Source: Petrosia ficiformis (Eukaryota; Porifera; Demospongiae; Haplosclerida; Petrosiidae). From it: 64,000 nt of DNA. Location of the stretch: NCBI GenBank assembly GCA_947044365.1, contig OX345653.1:3047501-3111500 (forward strand), given 5' to 3'. The position numbers were made by a program, and so were the translations under genes. Shown here one piece after another: positions 34,001-46,154 of this stretch (the stretch's first letter is position 1; the number at the start of each line of letters is the position of its first letter). A model generated the notes under the pieces. The model was given only the letters and a program-made list of their open reading frames with translations, had not been told where the DNA came from and searched no databases.

Positions 34001-36643
34001 TGGTTAATACATGATTATATTGTAACTAAGCAATGGATTGAAATTTGATATACACAAAAAAAGAACGGCAAAGATAACTACATGCAAATTGTGTAGGAAA
34101 AAGATTGTTAAACTAAATATTTATGATCATTTTTCTGAGCCAGAGGTCAAAGTGAATACAAATGTGTTCGTTACTTCACTAAAACTAAACTAAAAAGGTA
34201 TACTCCACTGGCATTGTGCAAACATTTATATTGATAATCTAACATGTATTTCATAAAAGATCACACATTTTATTTATTTATTTATAATGTTGTTATTCCT
34301 GTCACTTCCTGAAAGTTTCTAAGAGGTTGTACTCAATCTTGTACCTAACATAGGTACCCATGTAGACTTACATAAACTTAACATAGATGGGTATTTTGTA
34401 CCAGCTGTCACAGGTGGCAGAAATGTTTATATGCATAAGAGAAAGTAGTCTGTTATCCACCAAATATGTACAATTAAGTCGGCCTAATAATAGCGGTGTT
34501 AATATAAACAGTTTGGTAATATGATTATCAATGTTATGGTGTGTGTGTGTGTACATGTATTGTGATATGACTTGGGGATATGGTGATATACACACTGTCT
34601 ACTAAATATTGATATGTTGTGATGGTTGCTATGCAGGTTGGGGGAAAATGTTACTATAGACACATTATTATCAGCTGTTTTGAGTCAAAACAGTGTCAAA
34701 TTGACGTTTGGTGTGTGTGTGTGTGTTTGTGTGTGGTATGTGTGTGTGTGTGTGTGTGTACACATCAAATATGAATAAGTGTATAATGTATACATTATAT
34801 GCATACCAATAGAAGTAAACACATAGATTCTACATTTTAATTAATAGTACTCATGTGGTTTTAATGGAGTGAACGCCTCAACTTTTGAACATCTGCTAAT
34901 AAATATAAGTCATGTACTTATAATTACTATGACAACATCAAAAGCAAATTAAAGTCACTTGTATGATAAAGTCATGCATCAAAAATAGTTCACTACTATG
35001 TTGTATATGTAATATTTGATATTTGATCAGACCCTGGGAACTCATAGTAACTAATTAATGTTAATATGTAGTAAGGATTAGTTAAAGAATTCTAATATAT
35101 TATTGGATGCTAGAACCAATTTAATTAAGCATGTTGTATATTTAAAATGTGTGATCTAATCTTCGAAAAGACACACTTTCCTGCAAAATATCTTGATCAA
35201 ACACTTGCCTTTGATAGCTCGCAATTCCATCATTTCATACAGAAAGTCTATGGAGTTTGGTATCCAGGAAAGAGCTAAGCATGTTAGGTACAAAATATTA
35301 TTGACTTCCTGTACGAAATGGCAAAATGGTGAGCGATTGAAGATAAGCATTTGATCAAAACTGCTTTGCAGGGAAGTGTCCCTTTTCGAAAATTAGGTAA
35401 CTATGTTACCATGGCAACTGTTTGATGTAATTAGGAGCATATATATATACACCTCATAAAAAATTTAGTTGTTAAATCATAGCATAATATTACATAAATC
35501 ATATCTAGGTGACCTGGTATTTAGAGGTGTATGTCCTCGGTTGTAATGGGCCTCAGGTTATATCCTCATAAACCTTGCTCCTCCATAGGAGGTGGTTGAG
35601 TAACCTTAACTTTTTGGTTGCATATATGTAAAACTAATCTCTTTTTAGCTTGGCTTATATAGCAAAATCCTATAGACAATAATCCTGACATACATGTCAA
35701 TAGCTTAATCAGAATACATACAATACAAGTCAGCTAGGGCTACTCAAACAACATAATTATATCAATGTCCATTTCAGGGCACTTGTAGATTCTCGATGCC
35801 TGATACAAAGTATAGTAGGTATATACACTGTGGTTTATATATTATAATGTATAATGTATTGTGTTGTTACAGTTCAAGAAAGGAGAATACTATATGAACA
35901 CTTTAACATGCATAGAAAACCTTTATGGAGATTATTTGGGTTTGATAATCCATCCACATCTATTCTATGGCACAGACTTGAAACCATCATTAAAATCACA
36001 ATTAATGCAAACCACATGGTAACCATGGTGATTTATAACTTTCAGGTTGTTTGATGGCAACAACAAATTTTAATAAATACATGATTGGCCATAGTAGTAG
36101 GAAAAGAATTAAATTTGGGGGCAGGGGGTTGGGTGGCTATCCTATGCATGCAAACGTTAATACCCTTATATATACCCATGTATGTATTGAACATTATCAC
36201 TAAGCAATAAATAAAAATACATCCAATAAGAGGTTAAAAAAAAAATGTATTCTCGTTGAAGCTTACAGCAATATAGTTGCACGAGTTAGGTTGGATTAGT
36301 ATGAAAATTATGACCACTTTTAGTTACAGTATATCTAGTTTATGAAATTTTAGTTATAGTTAACTAAAATAATATTAGGCTTACTAAAAGGGTTTTAGTT
36401 TTAGTTAACTAACTAAAAGTCCCCATTATTGACTAATGTTCATTTTAGTTAGTTATAGTTATTACAGTAGACTTGTAATTTAGTTAACTGAAAGTCAACT
36501 AAAACAACACTAGTGCCAGGAGCCTATAAAATTTCTCATATTTACAACTAGATATAGTCATACCACTTTCTCAGCTAGGGTTTCTTGTAGAAAATCTAAT
36601 GAGACAAATTATTAGTGTAATGCTTGCCAACAACAGTGCCTAA
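31044..36643 (+). CDS. Unrecognised multi-exon gene (candidate), stop at 36643
   Basis: Short open exons with usable splice sites lie in order on the plus strand: 31044-31143 (possible start at 31051, MHKQHLSKLINHKYIQLQLI), 32973-33015 (TSVRLTCKISGIY), 34637-34710 (LGENVTIDTLLSAVLSQNSV), 35789-35818, 35873-36018 (QERRILYEHFNMHRKPLWRL then FGFDNPSTSILWHRLETIIK) and 36575-36643 (LGFLVENLMRQIISVMLANN then SA and stop). From 32973 on, every junction phase agrees (2, 1, 1, 0). The first exon does not join to 32973 in phase, so an exon is missing or the first belongs elsewhere. The C-terminal 70 residues look like a compact helical domain. I do not recognise the family. Introns hold a 94-bp minisatellite and several MITEs. 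The donor at 34711 is a TG microsatellite, and 35778 is an alternative acceptor. Confidence 0.4.
31325..32560. repeat. 94/87-bp minisatellite, about 13 units
   Basis: TCTAGGTAGGG recurs at 31421, 31515, 31602, 31696, 31790, 31877, 31971, 32065, 32159, 32253, 32340, 32434 and 32528. Spacing is 94 bp except for three 87-bp units lacking a 7-base piece of GTTATTGATAG. A C/T variant (TGCAATAAG or TGTAATAAG) also varies among units. Confidence 0.95.
32613..32884. mobile_element. TTTAGTTA-family inverted-repeat element
   Basis: It runs from AGTGTTGTTTTAGTTGTAAC to TCATTATTGTCAAACTAAAA. The interior has CAAGTCTACTGTAATAACTA and ACCCTTTTAGTAAGCC. Related copies lie at 25785-25940, 36296-36517, 39853-40072 and 60142-60225. 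Confidence 0.7.
33065..33322 (+). mobile_element. GTCATTCAC-family MITE, diverged copy
   Basis: It runs from GTACATTCGCTATGACCTCA to TGTCATGACAGTGAACAGAC, with the same internal order as the other copies. Confidence 0.65.
33323..33924. other. No supported gene
   Basis: The open frame on the minus strand at 33458-33712 (84 codons) has no splice context or family resemblance, and I see no other structure. Confidence 0.5.
33925..34165 (-). mobile_element. GTCATTCAC-family MITE, reverse copy
   Basis: It runs from TAAAGTCTGTTCACATTCAT to AGAGGTCAAAGTGAATAC. Confidence 0.65.
34540..34770. repeat. TG microsatellites
   Basis: Runs of TG lie at about 34541-34553, 34711-34733 and 34738-34760, the second forming a candidate splice donor. 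Confidence 0.8.
35154..35397. mobile_element. 244-bp palindromic MITE with long inverted repeats
   Basis: CTAATCTTCGAAAAGACACA at the left pairs with GTGTCCCTTTTCGAAAATTAG at the right. TTTCCTGCAAA and TTTGCAGGGAA continue the pairing inward. Fragments related to it appear at 10150-10270, 18880-18991 and 61850-62060. Confidence 0.75.
36296..36517 (-). mobile_element. TTTAGTTA-family element in the last intron of the candidate gene
   Basis: It runs from AGTATGAAAATTATGACCAC to AACTAAAACAACACTAGTG, opposite in orientation to 32613-32884. It contains TTACAGTAGACTTGTAATTT and GGCTTACTAAAAGGGTTTTA. Confidence 0.65.
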
Positions 36644-36865
36644 TGTACTGTGGTAGGGACATTCTCTACAACTGGATATAGGACTGATTCTGATGCAATC
36701 TGAGAGATTTAAAGTATACCTTAGATGTGAAAGTTGGGGGAAGCTTTAGCCTCTAGCGCCCTAGCCCCCCAGCCCCCCTTTTTCCTACCTCTATGATATA
36801 AACTACAAAATATTACACTAATGGCTTATAATAGTGCATACTTATTTGACACATTCTCCAGTAAT

Positions 36866-37545
36866 ATATATGTATGTATGTATGTAGGTATGTACATGTA
36901 TGTATGTATGTGTATGTGTGTCTATGTGCAGTATATACTATGTAATATGTACAATTTTATATTGTATATTATTATTGTGTCTGTACGTATGTATGTAAAT
37001 ATATTGCATATCTACATACATATAGTCTACCATATAATAGCGTGTGTTACCATGGATACCAGTTTTCATTATCATCAAAAGACATTTTATATCAAAGGAT
37101 ATAGAGCTGTACTCTAACATGCCATGTTTGTATGTAATGTATATATTAGTGTGCATATACAATGTACATGATGTGTGTATATCAGTATGTATGTGTATGT
37201 ATACATATGTATGTGTATGTATGTGTATGTATGTGTATGTATGTGTATGTGTATGTGTGTATGTATGTGTATGTATGTGTATGTATGTGTATGTATACAT
37301 ATGTATGTGTATGTATACATATGTAAGTGTATGTATGCATATGTATGTGTATGTATGCATATGTAAGTGTATGTGTATGTATGTGTATGTGTATGTATGT
37401 GTATGTATGTGTATGTATACATATGTAAGTGTATGTATGTGTATGTATGTGTATGTATACATTTGTAAGTGTATGTGTATGTATGTGTATGCATATGTAT
37501 GTGTATGTATGTGTATGTGTATGTATGTATTATGTACTATGTATG
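36866..37545. repeat. TATG/TGTATG microsatellite tracts
   Basis: The main tract is 37180-37545, mixtures of TGTATG and TATACATATG. A smaller one lies at 36866-36925. Long open frames on both strands here (up to 174 codons) are products of the repeat, not genes. Confidence 0.95.
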
Positions 37546-37559
37546 TGCATTTGTAATCC

Positions 37560-38205
37560 TGGTCACGCTAGAACTGATGGTGTGTGCTAGCTAGCTTCAT
37601 AGTAATATCAAAGTTTTATTTCGATATAACTATAATTATAATTATATAATTACATAATTATATTTATATATACATCATAACAACATAGAATCACTTATTA
37701 GGATGAAACCAACAACTAAATTGATTGGTAATTATTCACGGTTTCATATTATTCAACCCATCTTGAAATATGTATGCAAACACATTATATATAAAGTAAT
37801 AATGTGTTCATACAATTCAATACTTCAAAAACTAAATTGATAAACAAACTGACACATCATAGAAATGATATCAACCTGTTATTAGCTCTACCATGCTCAC
37901 ACTCAACTGTAGTTGTATCAATATTTAGCACCACCCTGCCAATTTATATCACTTAGTTTTTTGAACATAACTTTATAAAAAAGTGTAAATTAATGTTGAT
38001 TCAATTGTAACTTATTTTTAATTAATATAGTAAAGAAAGAATTAGTATTTTCGCTAACTTTGTTTGCAATACAGCGTAAGTGTTGCTTATTAGGTGGTAA
38101 CCACTTGCTTTTCATATTAGCCACTTGTGTTTGTAAATTTATCACTTGATTAGACTACTCAGGCAAGAGCCTTTTGTCTTTCTTAGTCCAAACAAACCCA
38201 TGTAT
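37560..38205. other. No supported gene
   Basis: AT-rich sequence with no inverted repeat, array or exon that I can support. Confidence 0.5.
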
Positions 38206-38209
38206 TAAT

Positions 38210-38990
38210 GGGTGTTGTAGCTCCCTAGACTAATATGAACAGCCCAACACTGCTATATACATGAGGCCCATTCCTAGACTTATATGAACAGCCCAACACT
38301 GCTATATACATGAGGCCCATTCCTAGACTTATATGAACAGCCCAACACTGCTATATACATGACACCCATTCCTAGACTTATATGAACAGCCCAACACTAC
38401 TCAGAACTGTACATATAATGACATTATATACCCAAGGCCCATTCTTACACTGGAACTGCTCAGAACTGTACATATACAATATAATTATACCCAAGGCCCA
38501 TTCCTAGACTAACAGAAACAGCCCAACACTGCTCAGAACTATACACATGAACACCTGAGGCCCATTCCGACTAATAGAAACAGTTCAACACTGTTCAGAA
38601 CTGTCCATATGGGATATAATATACCCAAGTCTCCTTCACTGAAATAGCTCAACACTGCACAGAACTGTGCATACATATATACATACATACATACATATAT
38701 ATATTTGAGGCCTCATTTCTAGACTAATAGAGACAGCCCCAGAGGCCCCATTCCTAGACTACAGAAACAGCCCAAAGTCCCATTCCTAGACTAATGGAAC
38801 ATTCTAACACTTCTTGGAACTATACATGCATACACAAATATATACTCGGGCCCCATTCCTAGACTGTACAATCAGCCCAACCGGACAGACACTGCTGCTC
38901 AGAATTGTACAATAACTATGGCCCCATTCCTAAACTACATTGAAGAAAAAGCCTGAGACCCCATTCCTAGACTAATAGAAACAGCAATGG
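38210..38990. repeat. Degenerate tandem repeat, about 60-90-bp units
   Basis: GGCCCATTCCTAGACTTATA and GAACAGCCCAACACTGCT recur about twelve times with increasing divergence toward the right. The first three units are almost identical. Confidence 0.85.
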
Positions 38991-39214
38991 CTTGAAACTA
39001 TATGTATATACACCAGAGGCCGGCCACCCAAATTTATAAACATTAGCACTTTGATGATACAATATAGGCTTGCTATAAATAGTACACACCCATCTATTCA
39101 ACCATACATACATATTCTTCTCAGCAACTCGTATCATATTGCAAATGTAATGCATAAATTATTCATTCATATAATTATTATTTACAACACATCACCACAG
39201 CAACAAGCTATTTA

Positions 39215-39735
39215 CTATGTATGTATGTATATATGTATGTATCTGTATGTATGCATGAATGTACATGTATGTATGTATGTATGTATGTATGTATGTATGT
39301 ATGTATGTATGTATGTATTTTACAGTATTCCCAATTGAGAATTTAGATACACATTTAATAAAATTAATAATTTTTTGTGTAGTTTGTGGCTAGTTTAAGA
39401 GTAAAACTCAACGTATACTAAATATTTTACGTGTGTTTGTATCTATGTGTGTAACTATGTATCTATTGTTTATCACTATGTATATATATGTATTTCTGTA
39501 TGTGTGTATGTATGTATGTATGTATGTATGTATGTATGTTTGTATGTACGTTTGTTTGTATGTACATATGCATGTATGTGTGTATGTACATGTTGTATGT
39601 GTGTGTGTGTGTGTGTACGTATGTTTGTATGTATATTACTATGTATGTATGTATGTATGTATGTATGTATGTATGTATGTATGTATACATGTAACGGTGT
39701 ATGTGTGTATGTATATGTATATATGTAAATGTGTA
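39215..39735. repeat. TATG microsatellite tracts
   Basis: Pure (TATG)n lies at about 39265-39318, with mixed TATG/TGTG at 39432-39735. Open frames on both strands are repeat artefacts. Confidence 0.95.
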
Positions 39736-39852
39736 CACATACAATATAAATATGTATGTATGTAATTATGTACCTGTGTACATAAGTACACAATATATGT
39801 TTGAATGTAAACTTTAACATATATGTATATAGCTATAAATTCCCAGGAATAG

Positions 39853-40440
39853 AGTTAACTATGACTAAAGCCCTTTTAGTAAGGCATTGTGACTTTAGTT
39901 AACTAAACTATAACTAAATTACAAGTCTACTGTAATAACTATAACTAACTAAAATGAAAAATGGCCAATAATGGTATTAGTTAACTAAAACTAAAACACT
40001 ACTTATAACGATAAACGATAACTATAATTGTGTACTGTAGCTAAAAGTGGTCATTATTGTCAAACAATACTACTAAATACACACTCAAAATGAAAATAGT
40101 CACCTATTACCTTTGCCTACACTATAAATAAAAGCCCTTTTAGTAAGGCATTGTGATATTCAGTGTTTCCCCCAGGATAAATATTAAGGGTGGGGGAGTG
40201 CATCAGTGGTACATGACGTTTGGTCAGCAATGTTCAATCAGTGTTATAAAACAGTGTTTTAAGAATAAACTTTAAAATTTAAGGATGGGGGAGCAAGGCT
40301 AAGGATAGGGGAGTGCCATGGTACCATCCTTTGGGGGAAACACTGATTTAACTATACTACTACTATAAACAATTATAGTTAACTAAAACTGTTAATTATT
40401 ATGAGGAACTGTAAGTGGTCATTATAAGTTTAATTGTGTG
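39853..40440. mobile_element. Two adjacent TTTAGTTA-family copies, the second interrupted
   Basis: The first copy (39853-40072) includes GACTAAAGCCCTTTTAGTAA and CAAGTCTACTGTAATAACTA. A second starts near 40125 (AAAGCCCTTTTAGTAAGGCA), is broken at 40160 and resumes after 40345 with TTTAACTATAC and later GGAACTGTAAGTGGTCATTA. Confidence 0.6.
40161..40345. mobile_element. CAGTGTTTCCCCCA MITE, best copy, nested
   Basis: CAGTGTTTCCCCCA at the left is perfectly complementary to TGGGGGAAACACTG at the right. It lies inside a TTTAGTTA-family copy. The flanking 8 bases do not match, so no clean target duplication is claimed. Confidence 0.75.
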
Positions 40441-40639
40441 TTCTAATTTTAGCAACAAAGATAATAATTGCTAAAATTAGTATATGCTATATTTCGTGAT
40501 CTTTTTATTGGGTATATATATTAGGCATGGCTCAGAAATGTACTAAAATTAATGCACATTAAATTCGAGTGTTTAAAATTGCTTAATTTAGTGGACATAA
40601 TTAATACTAGCCTTAAGGTATGTACTAAAACAACACTAT

Positions 40640-41240
40640 CCCATAGTAGAGGAGGAAGTGAGACTCTTTTGTGAGACCACCCACCATCTTTTTATGTAAG
40701 GAAATGGGAGGTCCTGAGGTCACCAGTTTAGACTTCAGGATGTATTCAGACACATTTCAAATAATTTGTCTTAATTAGCTGCCACCACCTCACTTTCACC
40801 ACACAACAGTGTTGATATTTTGTGGTAAGGCAAGTTATACATGGATAGGAGAGGTACTCGTTTTGTCCACATCTGTTATTCATCACCTTGGCAACCATCT
40901 TGATCTGGTTGGTAGGACGCCAGACTCCTTGTGAATAGATTCATAGCAACAATACAATACTGATAATATATATGTAATTATACCCTTATTTGGTGTTTTG
41001 TTATTTGTATGAGTAATAAACTTCACTTCAGGATATTACAATGCAACATTCAGACAATTTTGTAGAATGCTTTATGGAAATAAGACTCCTCTTTATTCAG
41101 AGGCAACAAGTTGCTTATAGCATTGTAACATGCTACATTTCCACGATACAGATCTGGGATGTGGTCAATTACCTAGTTTATGTAATAATACTATCCTACC
41201 ATTTCTAAGAATCTTATACACCAATTACCATTACTTCTAG
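40640..41240. other. No firm gene; one open exon-like stretch
   Basis: A good acceptor (cttcacttcag, ending about 41032) opens a 59-codon frame (MQHSDNFVECFMEIRLLFIQ) to a stop near 41210. With no partner exon or homology it is only a possibility. Confidence 0.2.
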
Positions 41241-41329
41241 GAATGCTGCATCACCATAGCTACGTATCTTGTATACCAATTACCATTACCATAATTCTAA
41301 GAATCGCTGCATTACCATTACCACAGCTA

Positions 41330-41610
41330 TGTTGTACACCAATTACCTTTGCCATCACCACAGCTATGTTGTACACAAATTACCTTTACCATCACCACAG
41401 CTATGTTGTACACAAATTACCTTTACCATCACCACAGCTATGTTGTATACCAATTACCTTTGCCATCACCACAGCTATGTTGTATACCAATTACCTTTGC
41501 CATCACCACAACTATCTTCTATATCAATTACCTTTGCCATCACCACAGCTATGTTGTATACCAATTACCTTTGCCATCACCACAGCTATGTTGTACACCA
41601 ATTACCATAA
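41330..41610. repeat. 39-bp minisatellite, about seven units
   Basis: The unit is ACCATCACCACAGCTATGTT then GTACACCAATTACCTTT. The unit length is a multiple of three, so frames of 102-151 codons stay open through it. They are not taken as genes. Confidence 0.9.
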
Positions 41611-42411
41611 CCAATACCATTGCTTCCTGGATACTTACCATTGCCATAGCGAAATAATTACATGTACAAATTTAATTATACGCATTACATCAAATTAAAT
41701 TGAATTCACTTTAAGAAAAAGTAGTCTTTCAAAGTTATTAGGAAGTAGATAACTTCTATCTTGTCTTAATATCTTTCCAGCCATGCTACATTGACATGTC
41801 ACTGATGTCACAAACACAATAATTAATTACCTTATGAAAAATATATTACCATTTCTAATGAGTAATCATTATGCAGTTAATTACAATTCCAAAACACATA
41901 ATTAATGGTTACAAAAATGAACGTCTAATAAATAATACATTTCATTAGTACAACTACATTTTAGTGTGTACAACTTCTCTGAGGAATTAGAATATGAAAG
42001 TCTGAACGATACATCAAAAGTTGGTTCAAAGTAGAGTATAGTTCAGTTGTTGAAGTTACTGGAAGAGAACAGCTTTTTATTCATGCCCTTTTCAGCACAC
42101 AGAGGAAGTAAATTTTGTTATTATAATAATTATCATAAATTCAGCATTGTAAACTCTGTTAATGTGTGAGAAATTATCCAACTTCAAATGAAGCTTGTGA
42201 GGTTTCATACATTCCTGATTGATTGTGTAGAAACCTGATATCTTCATGGGTGAACAGAATTTTGATTGAAGTTGACAACAACATGTTAAGGTTGTAGTAA
42301 ATTTAAATTATTGGGTGTGAAACAGCTGTTTATGCAAGAACAGAATCTGAGTGTATCACACAATACAGTATGCTAAAATCATGCCATAAACTTTTACGAC
42401 TTCTTCACCAG

Positions 42412-42863
42412 TAATTAATTTGTGTGTTGTCGAACGATACTTCTTATTTCAACACCCACTCAACTGATGAAAAATTTGGAGGAACTAAACATTACATACA
42501 AAAGATGACAGATGAAACAGTAAAGTTCCTTCAGAAAAATATTCCATATTTCTTCTCCAATTCTATATTTATCTACACACTATTCATAACATGTGCTTAT
42601 CTAGTTTAGTACTTCTCCTCTTAATGGACTAGATATCACTGTTCTCACATCTCATGTTTTGGTCGACAATTGTTAATCATTTTCGATACACCATAATAAA
42701 CAGTTGTTATGGTTTCACAATAAGTTTGAAGACAGTATTTACTTTTTTAAACTTGTTGCAAAATCACTATGTTGAACAAACAAAAACTGGTGCATTAAAT
42801 ACTTCAAAAATGAGTGAATTAGTTTATCAAACCCAAGGTCTTGTAGCTAGCTATATATGCTAA
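42412..42863 (+). other. Two short open frames of doubtful status
   Basis: 42424-42609 (61 codons, including HYIQKMTDETVKFLQKNIPY and a hydrophobic C-terminus) and 42654-42863 (69 codons) lie about 0.5 kb upstream of the SOX promoter. The first begins with GTG, not ATG. Neither has a recognisable family. Confidence 0.15.
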
Positions 42864-43232
42864 AATTAATAGTTTAAGCAAAATACAAAGTAACTTTATG
42901 TAGGGTTGTTATGTGGAAGTTGTTTGTTTCTCATGTAGCTAGAGTCTGCCATCCTGACCTAGGGAGTTTGCATCATTTTCAGATTTGCATATTATATACA
43001 ATTATAATATATTTAAATTCTACGAGCTTGGGAGCATTATAATTATTATAATAATTATAATAATTATTATGAAACAATTTTCACTAAAAGGTCCACCACT
43101 CATCCCATAATAAATTATTAGACTATGTATGTGCTCTTCATGTTGTACTGATGTGATGTATAACAGTTTATTTACACATAGCTGCGGCTTTTGTTGCCAA
43201 GGCAGAACCCAGCCAAGTGCTCAGCAGAAGCA

Positions 43233-43240
43233 TATAAAAG
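43233..43240 (+). promoter_or_regulatory. TATA box of the SOX gene
   Basis: TATAAAAG lies 137 bases upstream of the SOX start codon, in a locally GC-richer stretch (43190-43290). A transcription start near 43262-43268 would be expected. Confidence 0.6.
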
Positions 43241-43376
43241 CGAAGGTTCCCCCTCCACAGAAAGCAGCCATAGACGCCTCTGAGTCTGGGCTTAAGCTGT
43301 GTACTACACTATTAAGTTTTCTGGGTTGTCTTGTTTCGCATAACAAGTCTATCTGGTTTTTTTTTTCCCAGCGATA

Positions 43377-44465
43377 ATGAGTGATTCATTTATTTCGATT
43401 TCATCGCCATCGTCCCCCTTCGATGTCAACTCCGTGGAAGATGTCGGCCCTATGCAGCACTCAGCAATACTTCGAGGAAAGAAAGAACACATAAAAAGAC
43501 CGATGAATGCCTTCATGGTGTGGGCGCAACTGGAAAGAAGAAAAATGACATTGGAGTACCCAGATATGCACAATGCAGAAATCAGTAGGCGTTTGGGCAA
43601 ACTATGGCGATTATTGAGTGATAACGAGAAACAACCGTTTGTCGATGAATCAGAACGGCTGCGAATTCAACACATGAAGCAATATCCAGACTACAAATAT
43701 CGACCTAGGAAGAAAGGAGTAAAGAAACCTACCACAAAGTTCTCTGGTCCTAATGGACAACAATATTTTGATGCAATTACAGATGATGGGAACTGTGCAT
43801 GTGGTAGTGGCCGCAAGATAGTTCAGACTTGCAGCATAGCAGTACAATGCAGCATGGAACAAGGGGAGCATATTGTAGAAAGGGAGCCCTCTTCTCCTGT
43901 ACAAACCGCCGAAATATCAATTCAAGTTGGAAATGGGACAGCTCATCTGGGAACCCAACCACGGCGTATTTTACCTGGAGAAAAGCGACCATCCAATCTA
44001 CCTCTGAATGGATCAACAAACAAGAGACAATGTGTTGATCAAGTTGGTGAAACAAGATTGACCAGTTCAATCAGTCCAGTGTCTATGAACTCAAGTGATC
44101 AACTTTCCATTATGCAAACAATATTCCCTCCTTCACCTCCATCTTCCGACTCTTCTCCTATTTCTCCTCAAGATGATCTCCTCCCTAGATTAGATTTTGA
44201 TGATCTCTTAGAACCAATTATTCCATATGATAGCAATCTAGAACTCACTCTTTCAAGTACGTCATCAGTATCCCCAAATCCTTCCTCTTCAAATCCAGGA
44301 TCGGTTGGGAGCAATTTAATGGGTGGAACACAGCTTTTTTCTCCATTCAATTTGGACACATCAACATTTAATTTTCCAGAACTTTCTGCAGACTTTTCAG
44401 ATTTATTTGGTCAAAATTCATCTGCAGAATTTGATGCCAACCTAACAGCATTACTATCTGCATAA
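43377..44465 (+). CDS. SOXC: SOX HMG-box transcription factor, group C-like
   Basis: One intact exon encodes 362 residues. The HMG box spans about residues 38-116: it opens [19 protein letters not shown], continues with [20 protein letters not shown] and ends [24 protein letters not shown] is the SOX signature, and the box resembles SOX4/11/12 (group C) most closely of those I can recall. SOX proteins bind the minor groove of ATTGTT-type sites and bend DNA in the nucleus. The region after the box is Ser/Pro-rich, and the C-terminus has acidic-hydrophobic patches ([25 protein letters not shown]) like an activation domain. The ATG is preceded by a long T tract and cccag, so an intron may end at 43371 in the 5' leader. 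The nearest gene candidates lie several kilobases away. The group assignment is less certain than the family. Confidence 0.93.
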   Translation: MSDSFISISSPSSPFDVNSVEDVGPMQHSAILRGKKEHIKRPMNAFMVWAQLERRKMTLEYPDMHNAEISRRLGKLWRLLSDNEKQPFVDESERLRIQHMKQYPDYKYRPRKKGVKKPTTKFSGPNGQQYFDAITDDGNCACGSGRKIVQTCSIAVQCSMEQGEHIVEREPSSPVQTAEISIQVGNGTAHLGTQPRRILPGEKRPSNLPLNGSTNKRQCVDQVGETRLTSSISPVSMNSSDQLSIMQTIFPPSPPSSDSSPISPQDDLLPRLDFDDLLEPIIPYDSNLELTLSSTSSVSPNPSSSNPGSVGSNLMGGTQLFSPFNLDTSTFNFPELSADFSDLFGQNSSAEFDANLTALLSA

Positions 44466-44845
44466 AGATTATAAAAATGTAGGTTCTTTTAGTTATAATC
44501 TTTCAAGATTCTTTCTCTACTCTATACATGAAATTATTTTTTTGCAATTGCCTTATTTTTCAGTCATCAATCATTCACTTTTCAAATGAGAGAACAAATT
44601 TTCCTGATCACTTCAAACCAAATCTTAATCTAATAATTTTTTTTCTTCATCTCCTGTTAAATGGTAACTACACTTAACAGGTTTATCACTGGTAGACTCT
44701 CATGTCTCATTGTTTTCGTGTTTTTTGAAGTTTGTGTTACTTTTTTGTATTATAAAAAATTAATATTATTTTTTTAAATGATCAATTTTTGTTATTGATT
44801 TAGCTAATATCATAAAAATTACAATAATTGAAATTGAAATTACAA

Positions 44846-44851
44846 AATAAA
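44846..44851 (+). promoter_or_regulatory. Polyadenylation signal (AATAAA) of the SOX gene
   Basis: AATAAA lies 381 bases after the stop in an AT-rich 3' region. It is the best of the candidates there. Confidence 0.4.
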
Positions 44852-45315
44852 AAAATGTTGGTAAACAGTTGAGTAATGTTCTAGTTTTTAAAAGTATAAC
44901 AAGTATATACAGTTGATAAAACCTGTATGCATAAACTATGCAGATATCAGTAATGAAAAGGTGTGTCTCAGTACAGTTGCTACAACTTGTACATAAACTT
45001 TAAGATGAGTGAACATGTGCCACTGATAAATATACTTACACTATGCATTTCATATGATTCAGTACTTCACTAATTGTTAATGTTGCCACAACAACTTAAG
45101 GTCAGATAATTTAACCTCTGACCCCTTACATTTTCTGAAAATATATATACTTGTTTCTAGCTGAGATGATTTTCAAAAGCTTTATCAGTTTCATCTTGTG
45201 CTAACTAACCACTCTACAATTATATCGATGAACACTTAGTGTAGTTTTGAAATTTAATAACATCTGTCTTTTTAGTCGTGCATCATACTTAAGCAATGAG
45301 CAAACCAGCAGCTTC

Positions 45316-45545
45316 CTAAAGGTCATTCATGTTCACCATGACCTCAGAAAAATGTTCAACTTTAGTTTGGAATGTCTAACAATCTTTCACCATAATATAA
45401 TAGTTCTCTTTTTTGTGTATGTCAAATTTCAATCCATTGCTTCGTTATTGAGTTACAGTGTAATCATGCATTAACCTTATGACATTAAACTGTACATTAT
45501 ATTACATATACATCATAAATTTGAGGACATTGTGAATGTGAACAG
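45316..45545 (+). mobile_element. GTCATTCAC-family MITE
   Basis: It runs from TAAAGGTCATTCATGTTCAC to GACATTGTGAATGTGAACAGAC, slightly shortened in the middle. Confidence 0.7.
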
Positions 45546-46154
45546 ACTATAATTGACTTTATGCTCTGATGATTCATTCAACTAATGCCTGACACCCACC
45601 AGCTTATATTCCTAATTCAATATGATCTTAGCAACGCTTGGCAACGAACAATTGTCATTACACCCACAAGTGAGTACTAACCACAATTATCCAAATTGTT
45701 ACAATTGAAGTGCTTAGAGTCAAACCATTAAATTGAAAGGCTTAGAAACAACTCATTAATTAGTTCTAGATCAACCTAATTCATTTTCTGACAGTTTGAC
45801 TAATACATGCTTAGTACACATTTGCGTGCTTGCTAATAAAACTCACCCTCTCTCTCATGAGCTCCTACCCATCACCCATTCACCCTCCCTTCCTCCTACC
45901 CATCCACTCACCCTAAAGTTTATCATAAAATATTACTTTTATGGAAGGATTGAACTTTGACTTTTTTTTTCCCTCAAGGTCATTTGTTTGGTTTGGCCTT
46001 ATCTTGTTCAGAATGTATTGCATATGATTACAATAGAGACAAGGAATTCCACAATTTTTGATGGCTTGCCTAAAACAGCACTAACTCAGAATTTATATCA
46101 CTAGCCTAACAAATGACATAGTTGTACAACATATACCATGAAATATGTTGTTAC

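Noticed and set aside
36938..37556. Long open frames (up to 174 codons) on both strands
   Set aside because: They are translations of TATG/TGTATG microsatellite (repeating MYVCMY or HTYTYI) with no start context or homology.
39447..39820. Open frames of 68-114 codons
   Set aside because: Microsatellite artefacts of the same kind.
41243..41698. 151-codon frame rich in His and Tyr
   Set aside because: The 39-bp repeat unit is a multiple of three, so the frame stays open without selection, and three frames are open at once.
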